Source: Bradyrhizobium genosp. L (lineage in GTDB: Bacteria; Pseudomonadota; Alphaproteobacteria; Rhizobiales; Xanthobacteraceae). From it: a stretch of DNA of 64,000 bases. Under the pieces are notes generated by a model. That model was not told where the DNA came from and did no database searches. It saw only the letters and a list, made by a program, of their open reading frames with translations. Positions 16,819 to 25,562 of the stretch are shown piece after piece (positions within the stretch are counted from its first letter, which is position 1; each line of letters begins with the position of its first letter). Position numbers and translations under genes: made by a program. The stretch covers positions 4,774,001 to 4,838,000 of the forward strand of contig NZ_CP061378.1 in NCBI RefSeq assembly GCF_015624485.1. The letters run 5' to 3'.

Positions 16819-18039
16819 ATGCCCCGAAGCCCGTGCACGCCGGCAATCGGAGCTGCGATCGTCGGCCTCGGCCTGTTTGCTGCGACCGGCCTGCTCGCCG
16901 AGAACCGCAAATACGATCCCGGCGCAAGCGACGCCGAGATCAAGATCGGGCAGACGATGCCCTATAGCGGCCCGGCGTCGGCCTTCTCCGTCATCGGCAA
17001 GGTGCAGGCAGCCTATTTCCGGATGATCAACGACCGCGGCGGCATCAACGGCCGCCGGCTGAACCTGATCTCCTATGACGATGCCGCGACGCCGGCCAAG
17101 ACGGTCGAGCAGGTCCGCAAGCTGGTCGAGCGCGACGAGGTGCTGTTCACGTTCCAGGGCGTCGGCAACGCCCCCAGCATCGCCGTGCAGAAATACCTCA
17201 ACGACCACCATATCCCTCAGCTCTTTGCCGGTGGCCGCGCCACGCGGTTCGAGGATCCGGTCAACTTTCCCTGGACCATGGGATTCGCGCCGAACCTGCG
17301 GACCGAGATCCGGGTCTATGCGCGCTTCATCCTCAACAATCACCCGAACGCCAGGATCGGCCTGCTCTACCAGAATGACGAGAGCGGCAAGGAATATCTC
17401 GCGGGGCTGACGGAGGCGCTCGGCGCGCAGGCGCCGGCCATGCTCGCCTCCGAAGCCCCCTATGACATGATGGACCCGACCATCGACTCGCAAATGGTCC
17501 GGCTCAAGGCCGCCGGGGTCGACGTACTGATCGACATGGCCGCGCCGAAATTCGCCGCCCAGGCCATCCGCAAGGCTGCCGAGCTCGGCTGGCAACCACT
17601 GCACCTGCTCGGCGTCGGCTCGTCCTCGATCGACGCCGTGTTGGCACCGGCGGGAGTCGAGAATGCCAGGGGATTGATCTCGGCGAGCTCGTTCAAGGAG
17701 GCCGGCGACCCTAGCTGGGCTGACGATGCCGGCATGAAGCGATGGCGCGCATTCATGGACGCGTATTATCCGGAGGGCGACCGCAAGAGCCTGTTCACGG
17801 TCTACGGCTACAGCGCGGCCGAGCTGCTGGTGCAGGTGCTGCAACAATGCGGCGACGACGTCTCCCGCGACAACATCATGCGCCAAGCTGCCGGCCTCAA
17901 GAACGTAAGGCTCGACCTGCTGCTGCCCGATCTGACCATCAACACCAGCCGCACCGACTATCGCGTGATCAAGCAGTTCCGCATGATGCGCTTCACCGGC
18001 GAACGCTGGGAACCGTTCGGGCCGATCGTCACCGACTAG
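16819..18039 (+). CDS. ABC transporter substrate-binding protein, branched-chain amino acid (Peripla_BP_6) type
   Basis: A 406-aa periplasmic binding protein of the LivJ-like family. A signal peptide (AIGAAIVGLGLFAATGLLA) precedes EIKIGQTMPYSGPAS, the typical start of the ligand-binding fold. INDRGGINGRRLNLISYDD and PAKTVEQVRKLVERDEV are the family signatures. Such proteins feed Liv/Urt-type importers of amino acids, amides or aromatic acids. I place the start at ATG 16819, with AGGAA upstream, rather than the upstream in-frame codons. No permease genes are adjacent, so it is an orphan. Its TAG stop lies inside a dispersed repeat at 18036-18082. Confidence 0.88.
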   Translation: MPRSPCTPAIGAAIVGLGLFAATGLLAENRKYDPGASDAEIKIGQTMPYSGPASAFSVIGKVQAAYFRMINDRGGINGRRLNLISYDDAATPAKTVEQVRKLVERDEVLFTFQGVGNAPSIAVQKYLNDHHIPQLFAGGRATRFEDPVNFPWTMGFAPNLRTEIRVYARFILNNHPNARIGLLYQNDESGKEYLAGLTEALGAQAPAMLASEAPYDMMDPTIDSQMVRLKAAGVDVLIDMAAPKFAAQAIRKAAELGWQPLHLLGVGSSSIDAVLAPAGVENARGLISASSFKEAGDPSWADDAGMKRWRAFMDAYYPEGDRKSLFTVYGYSAAELLVQVLQQCGDDVSRDNIMRQAAGLKNVRLDLLLPDLTINTSRTDYRVIKQFRMMRFTGERWEPFGPIVTD

Positions 18040-18082
18040 AGCATTTTCGAGCGAAGTGGATACCCGTTCGCGTGAAGAAGAC
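18036..18082. repeat. Dispersed repeat, copy 1 (overlaps a stop codon)
   Basis: CTAGAGCATTTTCGAGCGAA followed by GTGGAT..CCCGTTCGCGTGAAGAAGAC closely matches 47309-47355. The element begins at the TAG stop codon of the binding-protein gene, so it supplies that stop. It is probably a REP-like dispersed element of this genus. Confidence 0.75.
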
Positions 18083-18369
18083 GTGTGGCTATCACGCGGG
18101 CGATCGTGCGAAGCGTGATGCGCACTCGCATGTTTCGATCATGTCAGCTTCGTGGCCGCAGCAACTCTGGTCACGCTGTTGATAAATTTATCCAGCAATA
18201 TGCACGCGTATACGCGTCACGATCTCAACAGCCGCGCGAGCATCCGTTCAAAACTTCATAAACGGTTACTTGACAGACATCTTCAGACATCGCAGTTTTA
18301 GGTTGAATAGCCCACGAATGATTTTGCTTTGCTTGTTGGATTTTGCAGACAACAACGTGGAGCACTCGT
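18040..18369. promoter_or_regulatory. A+T-rich upstream region of the adhesin with two perfect palindromes
   Basis: Contains perfect palindromes GATAAATTTATC (18181-18192) and ACGCGTATACGCGT (18204-18217), and a TTGACA hexamer at 18270-18275 that could be a -35 box, though no good -10 follows. No ORF is credible here. It is probably the control region of the adhesin gene. Confidence 0.45.
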
Positions 18370-21300
18370 ATGACGGCTATTCCTCCCGCCAGTGGCGTTA
18401 CCATCCACGATGGCGACACGATGGATGTCAGCGGCGGTATTTCCGTCGATAGCACGACGATCCTGACTGGCGGCTTGCAGACGGTCGGCGGAAGTTCCAC
18501 GACGAGCACGGCGACCCACACCGTCATCGACGGCGGAGAGCAGGACGTCGTGTTTGACGGCGTCGCCAGTTATACGAGCATCAACTCGGGTGGCATCCAG
18601 CGTGTAACCGGCGAATTTGTCCACGAAGGTCCGAACCCCGGCGAAGTCGATCACGCCACGATCAACAGCGGCGGCGAGCAGGACATCGACACCGGCATCG
18701 CAACGACGACGACCGTCAATTCCGGCGGTGTCCAGAACGTGACCAATGGCGGTAGCGCCAGCGGCACGACTGTCAATACCGGCGGTATTCTCAAGGTTTC
18801 GGGTGAAACCGTGGAAACGGCGCCGGTGTATCCGCCGCCGGTGATCCAGAGCGTCGCGACAGCTGCAACCATCAACTACCAGGGCGAATTTGACGTCACC
18901 GGCGGGGGGACCGCGGTAAACACGATCGTCTATGGCGGCACCATGATCGTATCAGGATCGATCCCGGATCCGTTCGCCAACGTCCCGGGCCAGCCAGCCG
19001 TCGACGCCAGCACGGCAACCGGCACCACCCTCGAAAGCGGCGGAACCCTGACGGTATCGAACGGAGCATTGGTATCCGGCACAATCGTGCAGGAGTTCAG
19101 CACGTTGAATGTCGATGCAGGCGGCACTGCGACCGGAACGACCATCAATGGTTACGCGACGATGGAACTGTCAGCCGGCGCGACGGCGAGTGGCACGACC
19201 GTCAATCAATATGGCACTTTGATCGTGCTTGGTAACGCCGATTTTTCGGGGACGACGTTCAACGCTGGCAGCGCTCTCGAGATCGGCGGCGGCACGATTG
19301 AAAGCGGATTTACTGTCGCGAACAGCTCGGCGCTCTACGTTTTGGACGGCGGTGTCCTCAATAACGGTGTCGTCGCTGCAGGCGGAACGCTGGTCGCTGA
19401 AGCAGGCGCGACCCTGTCAAATACGACCTTCGACAGCGGCGCGACGTTCATCATCGACTACGGCTACACGGAAGACGGCTTCACTGTCTCCGACGGCGTG
19501 CTGTTCAAGCTGGACGGCGGCACAGCCAACAACACGACGATATCCGCGGGTGGCAAAGAGCTCGTAGGCGGCGACTTCGGCGACGGAGGCTTTGCCACCA
19601 ACACCGTTATCAATGACGGCGGCGAACAGGATGTCGGGCTGATCGCCACCGCGAGCTACACCACGATCAACATGGGTGGCGTTCAGCGGGTCAACGGCCT
19701 CTATATCCACGACGAGCCAGGTCCAGGGCAGGCAGATCACACCACCGTCAATAATGGCGGCGAGCAAGACGTCGATACCGGCATCGCAACCTCAACCACC
19801 GTCAATGCCGGCGGCGTTCAGAATGTCACCGATGGGGGCAAAGCCAGCGACACCATCGTTGAATCGGGCGGTGTCATCAATGCTTCGGGAGAGATTCTCT
19901 ATTATTCGCCCGGGGCCCATTACGAGGGCGTGATCAGAAGCCAAGTCAATTCAGCCATCGTCGGCAGCGGCGGCCAATTGCACCTGTCGGGGGCGGCGAC
20001 CGCCAACAACGCCACCATCGATGGTGGACTGATGACGGTTTCGGGATCGATTGCGGATTCCACCGGCGACCCGGACGTACCTCCGGTCGACGCCAGCGCG
20101 GCGAGCGGAACAATCCTCAATTCAGGAAGCCTCTCCGTCTCGGACGGCGGCATCATTACCTCTACGACTATGAACGGTGGCACGCTTGACGTGCTCGATC
20201 AGGGCACCGCGAACGCGTCGACGATCGATCATGGCGCCACGGAACTCGTCGAGGCGGGGGGCATTGCCGGCGCGACCACGATCGCCGGTGGCACGCTCGA
20301 TCTCAAGGCGGGAGCGGTTTCCGACGACGCGATCACCTTCTCCGGCCAAGGCACACTCAAGATCGAGCAGGAACTGGCTTCGGGCTCATCGACCTTTGCA
20401 AGCCAGATCAAGGGCATTGCGCTCGGCGACCAGATCGATCTGTCCGGGCTGTCCTATGCAAGCGGCGCAACGGCGACGATATCCGGCTCGACACTCACGG
20501 TCAGCAACGGCGCGGCCAGCGAGACCTTCAACCTGGCGGATACATCGGTCACGGGTTTCAGCATCGCGAAAGACAGTTCCGGCGGCATTCTGCTGACGGC
20601 CGCGGCGGGACCGACCATCGCTGGAGCCGTGTCGGGACAAACGACCAGCAATGAAGCTGCGATCAATCCATTTGCGACCGTCACGATCACGGATCCAAAC
20701 GCAGCAGCAATGGATAGTCTCATCATCACGCTGGCAGGCGCGGCTGGCATCCTGTCCGGGACAGGATTGACCGCGCTTGGCAACGGGACCTACGAATTGG
20801 CGGCGACCAGCGCTGCCAACCTGACCGCCGAGTTGCACGACCTCACCTTCGTGGCCTCGCCGCACGGAGACGGCAGCGCAACGACCACGTTTACCCTGAG
20901 CGACACAAGCAGCGACGGCTTGACCGTCAGCGACGCCACCACCTCCGTGATCGACACCCATCAATCCGGTCCCACTGAAATCGACGGCCCGGCATCCGGC
21001 TATGCGACCATCGAGGGCACGGCGGGTAACGACATCATCCACGCCTATGGCCTGTTCAATACCATCCACGGCAATGGCGGCAACGACACGATCTACGCCG
21101 GAACATACGGTACGGTTGACGTGTCGGGTGGCGACAGCACCGTCGATCTGCAAGGGATCGTCAACCACGTCACCGGTGGTGACGGCAACAACACGGTGAC
21201 GGGATCGACCGGCGCCACCACGATTGCGCTCGGCAATGGCAACAATACCATCGACGCCGGCGGATATGGCAACATCGTCAAGCTGGGCAACGGCAACGAT

Positions 21301-22011
21301 GTTGTCCACCCCGGTGACGGCGCGAGCCAGGTCACGGCCGGCAACGGCAACGACCACGTGACGCTCTCCGGATATGGCAACACGGTCACGCTTGGTAGTG
21401 GCGACGACGTCGTCACCGGCGGAGATGGCACCAACAGTGTCACGCTCGGCGACGGCAACAGCACCGTGAATCTCGGCGGGACGGGAAACCAGATCACCGT
21501 CGGCTCGGGAACAAACACGATCATGGCCGGCAGCGGCGTGGACAGCGTCGTTGCCGGCGCGGGCCACGATACGATCACGCTTGGCGGAAACGCCAATCAC
21601 GTAACGCTCGACGGATCCCAGGCAAGTGTGACAAACCAGATCGGCCAGGACGTCATTACGGTCAATGGCGGATCGGACCAGTTCAACTTTTCCGGGTTCG
21701 GCAATCAGGCCATCATCAACGGCACGGCCCATGTCGACATCAGCGATCACAGCACGGGTCTGACCGTCTCGATCAACTCCAGCAACCAGATCGATACGAT
21801 CTCCGGATTTGGTAACGACTCGCTCGGCGTCGTCGATCTTGCGAACGGCGTGGGCAATTACCACTCCGTCACCGACATCATGAGCGCGCTCACGAGCGAT
21901 GGGCATGGCGGGACCCTGCTCGCCCTGGGGAGTGCGCCTGGCGCGGGATCTGTCGATTTCGTCGATACCGCGATCAGCCAGTTGCACGCATCGAACTTTT
22001 TGATCGTGTAA
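18370..22011 (+). CDS. Large secreted adhesin: AIDA-like GG repeats plus RTX-like glycine-rich repeats
   Basis: A 1213-aa repeat protein with no N-terminal signal peptide. Residues ~1-740 are strand-loop-strand passenger repeats of the AIDA type (xGGxxxV..GGxA..T.VN). A ~200-residue block is duplicated (see 18520-19085 versus 19600-20165). Residues ~750-860 form a cadherin-like segment starting TIAGAVSGQ. Residues ~877-1090 are nonapeptide-like RTX repeats (GNGGNDTIYAG, GNGNDVVHPGDG), expected to bind Ca2+ as a beta-roll. The C-terminus (QLHASNFLIV) resembles a type I secretion signal, and no autotransporter barrel is present. It is probably exported by a T1SS encoded elsewhere and used in surface attachment. 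ATG 18370 has GGAGC upstream. Confidence 0.8.
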   Translation: MTAIPPASGVTIHDGDTMDVSGGISVDSTTILTGGLQTVGGSSTTSTATHTVIDGGEQDVVFDGVASYTSINSGGIQRVTGEFVHEGPNPGEVDHATINSGGEQDIDTGIATTTTVNSGGVQNVTNGGSASGTTVNTGGILKVSGETVETAPVYPPPVIQSVATAATINYQGEFDVTGGGTAVNTIVYGGTMIVSGSIPDPFANVPGQPAVDASTATGTTLESGGTLTVSNGALVSGTIVQEFSTLNVDAGGTATGTTINGYATMELSAGATASGTTVNQYGTLIVLGNADFSGTTFNAGSALEIGGGTIESGFTVANSSALYVLDGGVLNNGVVAAGGTLVAEAGATLSNTTFDSGATFIIDYGYTEDGFTVSDGVLFKLDGGTANNTTISAGGKELVGGDFGDGGFATNTVINDGGEQDVGLIATASYTTINMGGVQRVNGLYIHDEPGPGQADHTTVNNGGEQDVDTGIATSTTVNAGGVQNVTDGGKASDTIVESGGVINASGEILYYSPGAHYEGVIRSQVNSAIVGSGGQLHLSGAATANNATIDGGLMTVSGSIADSTGDPDVPPVDASAASGTILNSGSLSVSDGGIITSTTMNGGTLDVLDQGTANASTIDHGATELVEAGGIAGATTIAGGTLDLKAGAVSDDAITFSGQGTLKIEQELASGSSTFASQIKGIALGDQIDLSGLSYASGATATISGSTLTVSNGAASETFNLADTSVTGFSIAKDSSGGILLTAAAGPTIAGAVSGQTTSNEAAINPFATVTITDPNAAAMDSLIITLAGAAGILSGTGLTALGNGTYELAATSAANLTAELHDLTFVASPHGDGSATTTFTLSDTSSDGLTVSDATTSVIDTHQSGPTEIDGPASGYATIEGTAGNDIIHAYGLFNTIHGNGGNDTIYAGTYGTVDVSGGDSTVDLQGIVNHVTGGDGNNTVTGSTGATTIALGNGNNTIDAGGYGNIVKLGNGNDVVHPGDGASQVTAGNGNDHVTLSGYGNTVTLGSGDDVVTGGDGTNSVTLGDGNSTVNLGGTGNQITVGSGTNTIMAGSGVDSVVAGAGHDTITLGGNANHVTLDGSQASVTNQIGQDVITVNGGSDQFNFSGFGNQAIINGTAHVDISDHSTGLTVSINSSNQIDTISGFGNDSLGVVDLANGVGNYHSVTDIMSALTSDGHGGTLLALGSAPGAGSVDFVDTAISQLHASNFLIV
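18520..20165 (+). repeat. Internal ~560-bp duplication within the adhesin gene
   Basis: The stretch from about 18520 to 19085 reappears at about 19600-20165, offset by ~1080 bp. Motif order is conserved: GGEQDV, then SYT.IN.GG.QRV, then a P/G linker ending in DH.T.N.GGEQD, then DTGIAT, GGVQNVT and later VSGSI. The copies have diverged but keep frame. Confidence 0.75.
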
Positions 22012-22319
22012 GTGAAGGGTTGCTAGACTCACCCATCAAGCAGCTTGTTCAACTGTCGTCCCTGCGAAAGCAGGGACCCATAACCACCGAACATTATTGT
22101 GACGCAACGCTGGAACGATGAGTCCCGTTCACCGCGTCCGCCGCGGAGTATGGGTCCCTGCTTTCGCAGGGGCGACAGTGGGTCTGCTGCGCAGCCAATG
22201 CACCATTTCGGAATATTGGAAAATAGCCCTGAGTTGCCCGACGTGTCAAGTGGCGTGTCGAACGTCCGCAGCCCCAGGCGCCTTTGCATGGGGTTGTTTT
22301 CAATGTTTTGGCAGAGCCC
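22012..22319. other. Intergenic region between convergent adhesin and amidohydrolase genes
   Basis: 308 bp between two stop codons, dominated by the palindromic element at 22054-22178. Nothing else is recognised. Confidence 0.5.
22054..22178. repeat. ~125-bp palindromic intergenic element, copy 2 (inverted relative to copy 1)
   Basis: Terminal arms GTCGTCCCTGCGAAAGCAGG (from 22055) and CCTGCTTTCGCAGGGGCGAC (to 22176) are inverted repeats. Read on the minus strand, the interior matches copy 1 at 2080-2207 nearly end to end (GAACGGGACTC, CGTTCCAGCGTTGCGT, GGTGGTTATGGGTCC). The inner palindrome differs from copy 1 (CCCTGCGAAAGCAGGG versus CCCGGCGAAGGCCGGG), but base pairing is retained. Confidence 0.85.
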
Positions 22320-23459
22320 CTACTTCGGGTGCCACCAGCGCCCGCCGATCACGACGCCTTCGGAGACGATCTTGCGATTCCCCGTCAGGTGCTCGCCGAC
22401 CACGTCGACATAGTCGAACTGCCCTTCCCTGACCGTGAGCAACGTGGCGTCGCCGACGCTGCCCGGCTTCAGGCTGCCAAGCTCGGGGCGGCGCAGCGCC
22501 ATCGCGGCGTTGACGGTCGATGCTGCGATCACATCCGGCAGCGACATCCCCATGCAGAGGAATTTCGACATCGTCGTCACCTGGTCGAAGGCAGGTCCCT
22601 CGATGCAGAGCTGGTGGATGTCGGACGAGATCGTGTCCGGGTAGAAGCCGTTGGCGAGCATCGCGCGCGCCGTCTTGAACGCGAACGAGCCCTTGCCGTG
22701 GCCGATGTCGAACAGCACGCCGCGCTCGCGCGCTTCCAGCACCACCTTCTTCACCGTGCCCTGTGCGGTCGCCGGCGTATTGGGGAACGGTCGGAATGCA
22801 TGCGTCAGCACGTCGCCGGGGCGAAGCCGCGCCAGCACCTCCTCATAGCTCGGCGGCGGATGGTCGATATGCGCCATCAGCGGCATGCCGACCTGCTCCG
22901 CCACTTCGAGCGCGATCTCGAGCGGCACCAGGCCCGAGGTCCCCGAGGCGAACAGGCCGACCCGCACCTTGATGCCGACGATCAGGTCGCGGTTCTCGTC
23001 CGCGACACGCGCGGCGTCGATCGGATTCATCAGCCGCAGTTCCTCGCTCTCGCCGACCATCACGCGGTCGGAGAAGCCGAAGATGCCGGCATGCGAGACG
23101 TGCAGATAGGCCAGGATGCGGACCTGGCTCGGCTCGATCACATGCTTGCGGAAGCCGGCGAAGTTGCCGGGGCCGGCACTGCCGGTATCGACCGAGGTGG
23201 TGACACCGGAGGCGCGGCAGAATTCCTCCGCGTCGATGCCGAGCGAGGTGCCGCCCCAATAGACATGGGTGTGCAGGTCGATGATCCCCGGCGTGACGAT
23301 CAATCCGGAGACGTCGCGGACCTCGGTCGCGGCATCGGCCTTCAGTCCCTGGCCGACCGCGGCGACCTTGCCGCCCGCGAATGCGACATCCGTCACGGCA
23401 TCGAGCTTCTGCGACGGGTCGATCACCCGTCCGCCGCGTAGAATCAGATCGAAAGGCAT
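22320..23459 (-). CDS. Amidohydrolase / deacetylase family metallohydrolase
   Basis: A 379-aa amidohydrolase of the dihydroorotase/deacetylase type. Visible are FDLILRGGRVIDPSQ, the metal-binding DLHTHVYWGG, a histidine in YLHVSHAG, a later HIDHPP, DIGHGKGSF, and the TISSDIHQ aspartate segment, followed by the C-terminal MALRRPELGSLKPGSVGDATLL return strand of the composite domain. This pattern fits D-aminoacylase- or EF_0837/AHA-like enzymes that hydrolyse amide or cyclic amide bonds. ATG 23459 has GGAG six bases upstream; the ATG at 23465 abuts it and is less likely. Substrate is unknown. Confidence 0.85.
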   Translation of the reverse strand: MPFDLILRGGRVIDPSQKLDAVTDVAFAGGKVAAVGQGLKADAATEVRDVSGLIVTPGIIDLHTHVYWGGTSLGIDAEEFCRASGVTTSVDTGSAGPGNFAGFRKHVIEPSQVRILAYLHVSHAGIFGFSDRVMVGESEELRLMNPIDAARVADENRDLIVGIKVRVGLFASGTSGLVPLEIALEVAEQVGMPLMAHIDHPPPSYEEVLARLRPGDVLTHAFRPFPNTPATAQGTVKKVVLEARERGVLFDIGHGKGSFAFKTARAMLANGFYPDTISSDIHQLCIEGPAFDQVTTMSKFLCMGMSLPDVIAASTVNAAMALRRPELGSLKPGSVGDATLLTVREGQFDYVDVVGEHLTGNRKIVSEGVVIGGRWWHPK

Positions 23460-23540
23460 CGTCATCTCCGGATTCGCCCGACGCCGCACGATGGTCGACT
23501 TCGCCGGCGTTCGCAACCTTTGACGGCATGGCGTTGCCGC

Positions 23541-25457
23541 TCAGCGGAGCAACGTCTCCAGTGAAGTTGCCGCGGGCGCGGCGCTGTCCTCGTGATCGGC
23601 CGACGCGACGATGGCAGCGACGGCGGGATTCTTCGCCGCCTCCAGCGCGGCAATGGAGTCGCGGGCCCAGAGGTAGGACGACTGGAAAATCTCCCGATGG
23701 TGGACGAAATCCGTCACGTCGATGCCGAACGGCGTGGGCGGCCGCATCACCACGTCCGACGGCGTGGTCGGCAAGGTATCGTAGCGCTGATGCGCGACCA
23801 GGCTGCGCCACAGCACGTTGATGGCGCTCGGCGCTGCGGGAAGCGCCTTCCTGCCGAACGGCAGCAGCATCGCCGCAAGCAGCTCCAGCCGCCCGGGCAG
23901 CGCGGCATAGTCGACGTCGAACATCTCGGTGGCCGGCTCACCGAAATGAACCACCAGGTTGGGGCCGCTCTTCAGCTGCTGCATCGGCGCCAGCGGCACG
24001 TTGTCGACCAGGCATCCGTCGACCAGCATCACCCCCTCCCTTGTGTAGAACGGCGGCAGCAGCCCGGGGATCGCGCTCGATGCGCGCACCGCCTGCCACA
24101 GCAGGCCGGTACGGATCAATTCGAGACTGTGGGTCGACAGATTGGTCGCGACTGCCGCGAACGGCCGCCAGCAATCCTCGATCCGGCAATGCCGGCCGTA
24201 TTGATCGGCGAGCGCGGCGTCGAAGGCCTTGTGATCCAGCAGCGCGTAGCGCGGCCAGGTCGGACGGCGGAAGCTGCGGCTGGCGACGAAGATCTCATGG
24301 GTGCCGCGTTCGAGGTGCTCGGCATCGTAGTTCTTGGCAAAGCCTGCCGCCATCGCCGAGCCGACGCTGGTGCCGACGAAGATGTCGAAGGTCACGCCGC
24401 GCTCGCGAAACGCCTTGTGGATCCCGACATGCGCCGTGCCCTGGCTGCCGCCACCGCCGGCGACAAATCCGATGGCGCGGCCGCAGAGGAAGCGGACCAG
24501 GCTGTCGATGTCGATCTGATCCTCGAGCGCGACATGATGGTGCATGAAGCACGGCAGCCGCGCCAGCCACGCCGCGGTGCCGCTGACCTCGTGGCTGCGA
24601 TGATCGTGCACGCGAACCAGGCGTCGCGCCGAGACGGGATGGACCGTACAGGCGAAGCTTTCGATCTCCGTCTGCTCCGTCGCGGGAGCATCGCCGCGGC
24701 AGACCAACACAACGAGATCGGCCTGCCTGATCGCCTTGCGTGCCCATTCGGAGGCCTCGCGACCACCGAAATAGACCACCAGCGGCGCGTTGTATTCGAG
24801 CTGGTTGAGCCAGTCGGAGATCTCGGACGCATCCAGTGCGCGCCCCGGAAACATCGACTGGAGGCGTGCGAGATCGACGATCTCGGCACCGACCGCAACC
24901 AGGGCTTGGCGCAGCCGCGGCTCAAACCCCGCAGGCACCGGCTCGTGGCCGCCATCGATCAGGGCGACGGTTCGGGCCTTGGGCGACGCCCGGACCGGAA
25001 CGAGGCGCGCGGATTCGCGGGCAAACCGCTGTGCAAGGGCTGCGAGCAACGCATCGACGATGGCCGGTGCTTCCTGCACCAGCGTCGCATACGCCGCGCG
25101 CGTCAACACCAGCACGCTGGTGTCGCGGATGGCAATCACATTGGCAGTGCGCGGGATGTTGGCAAAGAAACCGATCTCGCCGACCAGTTCGCCGGCGCGG
25201 AGCTCGGATATCGGCTCGGCTTGATCGCTCCGGAACACGGACAGCGCACCATGCAGCACCAGGTACAATGCATCCGCGGACGCTCCCTGCTCGACCAGCA
25301 GCTGGCCGCGCACAAGGTCCTGCCGGGTCATTGCCGCAATGGCCCTCAGCCGCTGTTCCGCGCTGAGCGTCTTGAACAGCGCAAAGTTGTCAGACACGTT
25401 TGCCCACGCAAATGTCGCGGTCGTCGCCGGCGCAGGCGGTACCCTGTTCGATTGCAT
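23541..25457 (-). CDS. Cyclic-nucleotide-binding patatin-like phospholipase (NTE-like)
   Basis: A 638-aa protein. Residues ~25-145 are a cNMP-binding domain (GQLLVEQGASADALYLVLHG, GELVGEIGFFAN, PRTANVIAI), a middle region follows, and ~330-520 is a patatin lipase domain. The catalytic Ser is in VGTSVGSAMAAG (Ser364) and the partner Asp in DGCLVDNVPL (Asp480). The oxyanion loop reads GGGGSQG, where the family usually has GGGxRG or GGGxKG. The fusion resembles neuropathy target esterase-like proteins that hydrolyse lysophospholipids at membranes. No transmembrane helix is seen. The cAMP/cGMP link is inferred from the fold only. Confidence 0.85.
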   Translation of the reverse strand: MQSNRVPPAPATTATFAWANVSDNFALFKTLSAEQRLRAIAAMTRQDLVRGQLLVEQGASADALYLVLHGALSVFRSDQAEPISELRAGELVGEIGFFANIPRTANVIAIRDTSVLVLTRAAYATLVQEAPAIVDALLAALAQRFARESARLVPVRASPKARTVALIDGGHEPVPAGFEPRLRQALVAVGAEIVDLARLQSMFPGRALDASEISDWLNQLEYNAPLVVYFGGREASEWARKAIRQADLVVLVCRGDAPATEQTEIESFACTVHPVSARRLVRVHDHRSHEVSGTAAWLARLPCFMHHHVALEDQIDIDSLVRFLCGRAIGFVAGGGGSQGTAHVGIHKAFRERGVTFDIFVGTSVGSAMAAGFAKNYDAEHLERGTHEIFVASRSFRRPTWPRYALLDHKAFDAALADQYGRHCRIEDCWRPFAAVATNLSTHSLELIRTGLLWQAVRASSAIPGLLPPFYTREGVMLVDGCLVDNVPLAPMQQLKSGPNLVVHFGEPATEMFDVDYAALPGRLELLAAMLLPFGRKALPAAPSAINVLWRSLVAHQRYDTLPTTPSDVVMRPPTPFGIDVTDFVHHREIFQSSYLWARDSIAALEAAKNPAVAAIVASADHEDSAAPAATSLETLLR

Positions 25458-25562
25458 GGGCTGATGTTAGCGCCGGGCAGCCGCGCTCGCGAGCAATATC
25501 AGAAGCCGCGCGGGACCGTCGCAGCGGGAGCACTTTAGAAGCACTGCAACACAACCTGAAGC

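Noticed and set aside
18370..22011. Classical autotransporter
   Set aside because: No N-terminal signal peptide and no C-terminal beta-barrel; the C-terminal end looks like a type I secretion signal instead.
20386..22032. Long minus-strand open frame of 548 codons across the adhesin
   Set aside because: Antisense of repetitive RTX/AIDA coding sequence; no domain, and the plus-strand gene has clear motifs.
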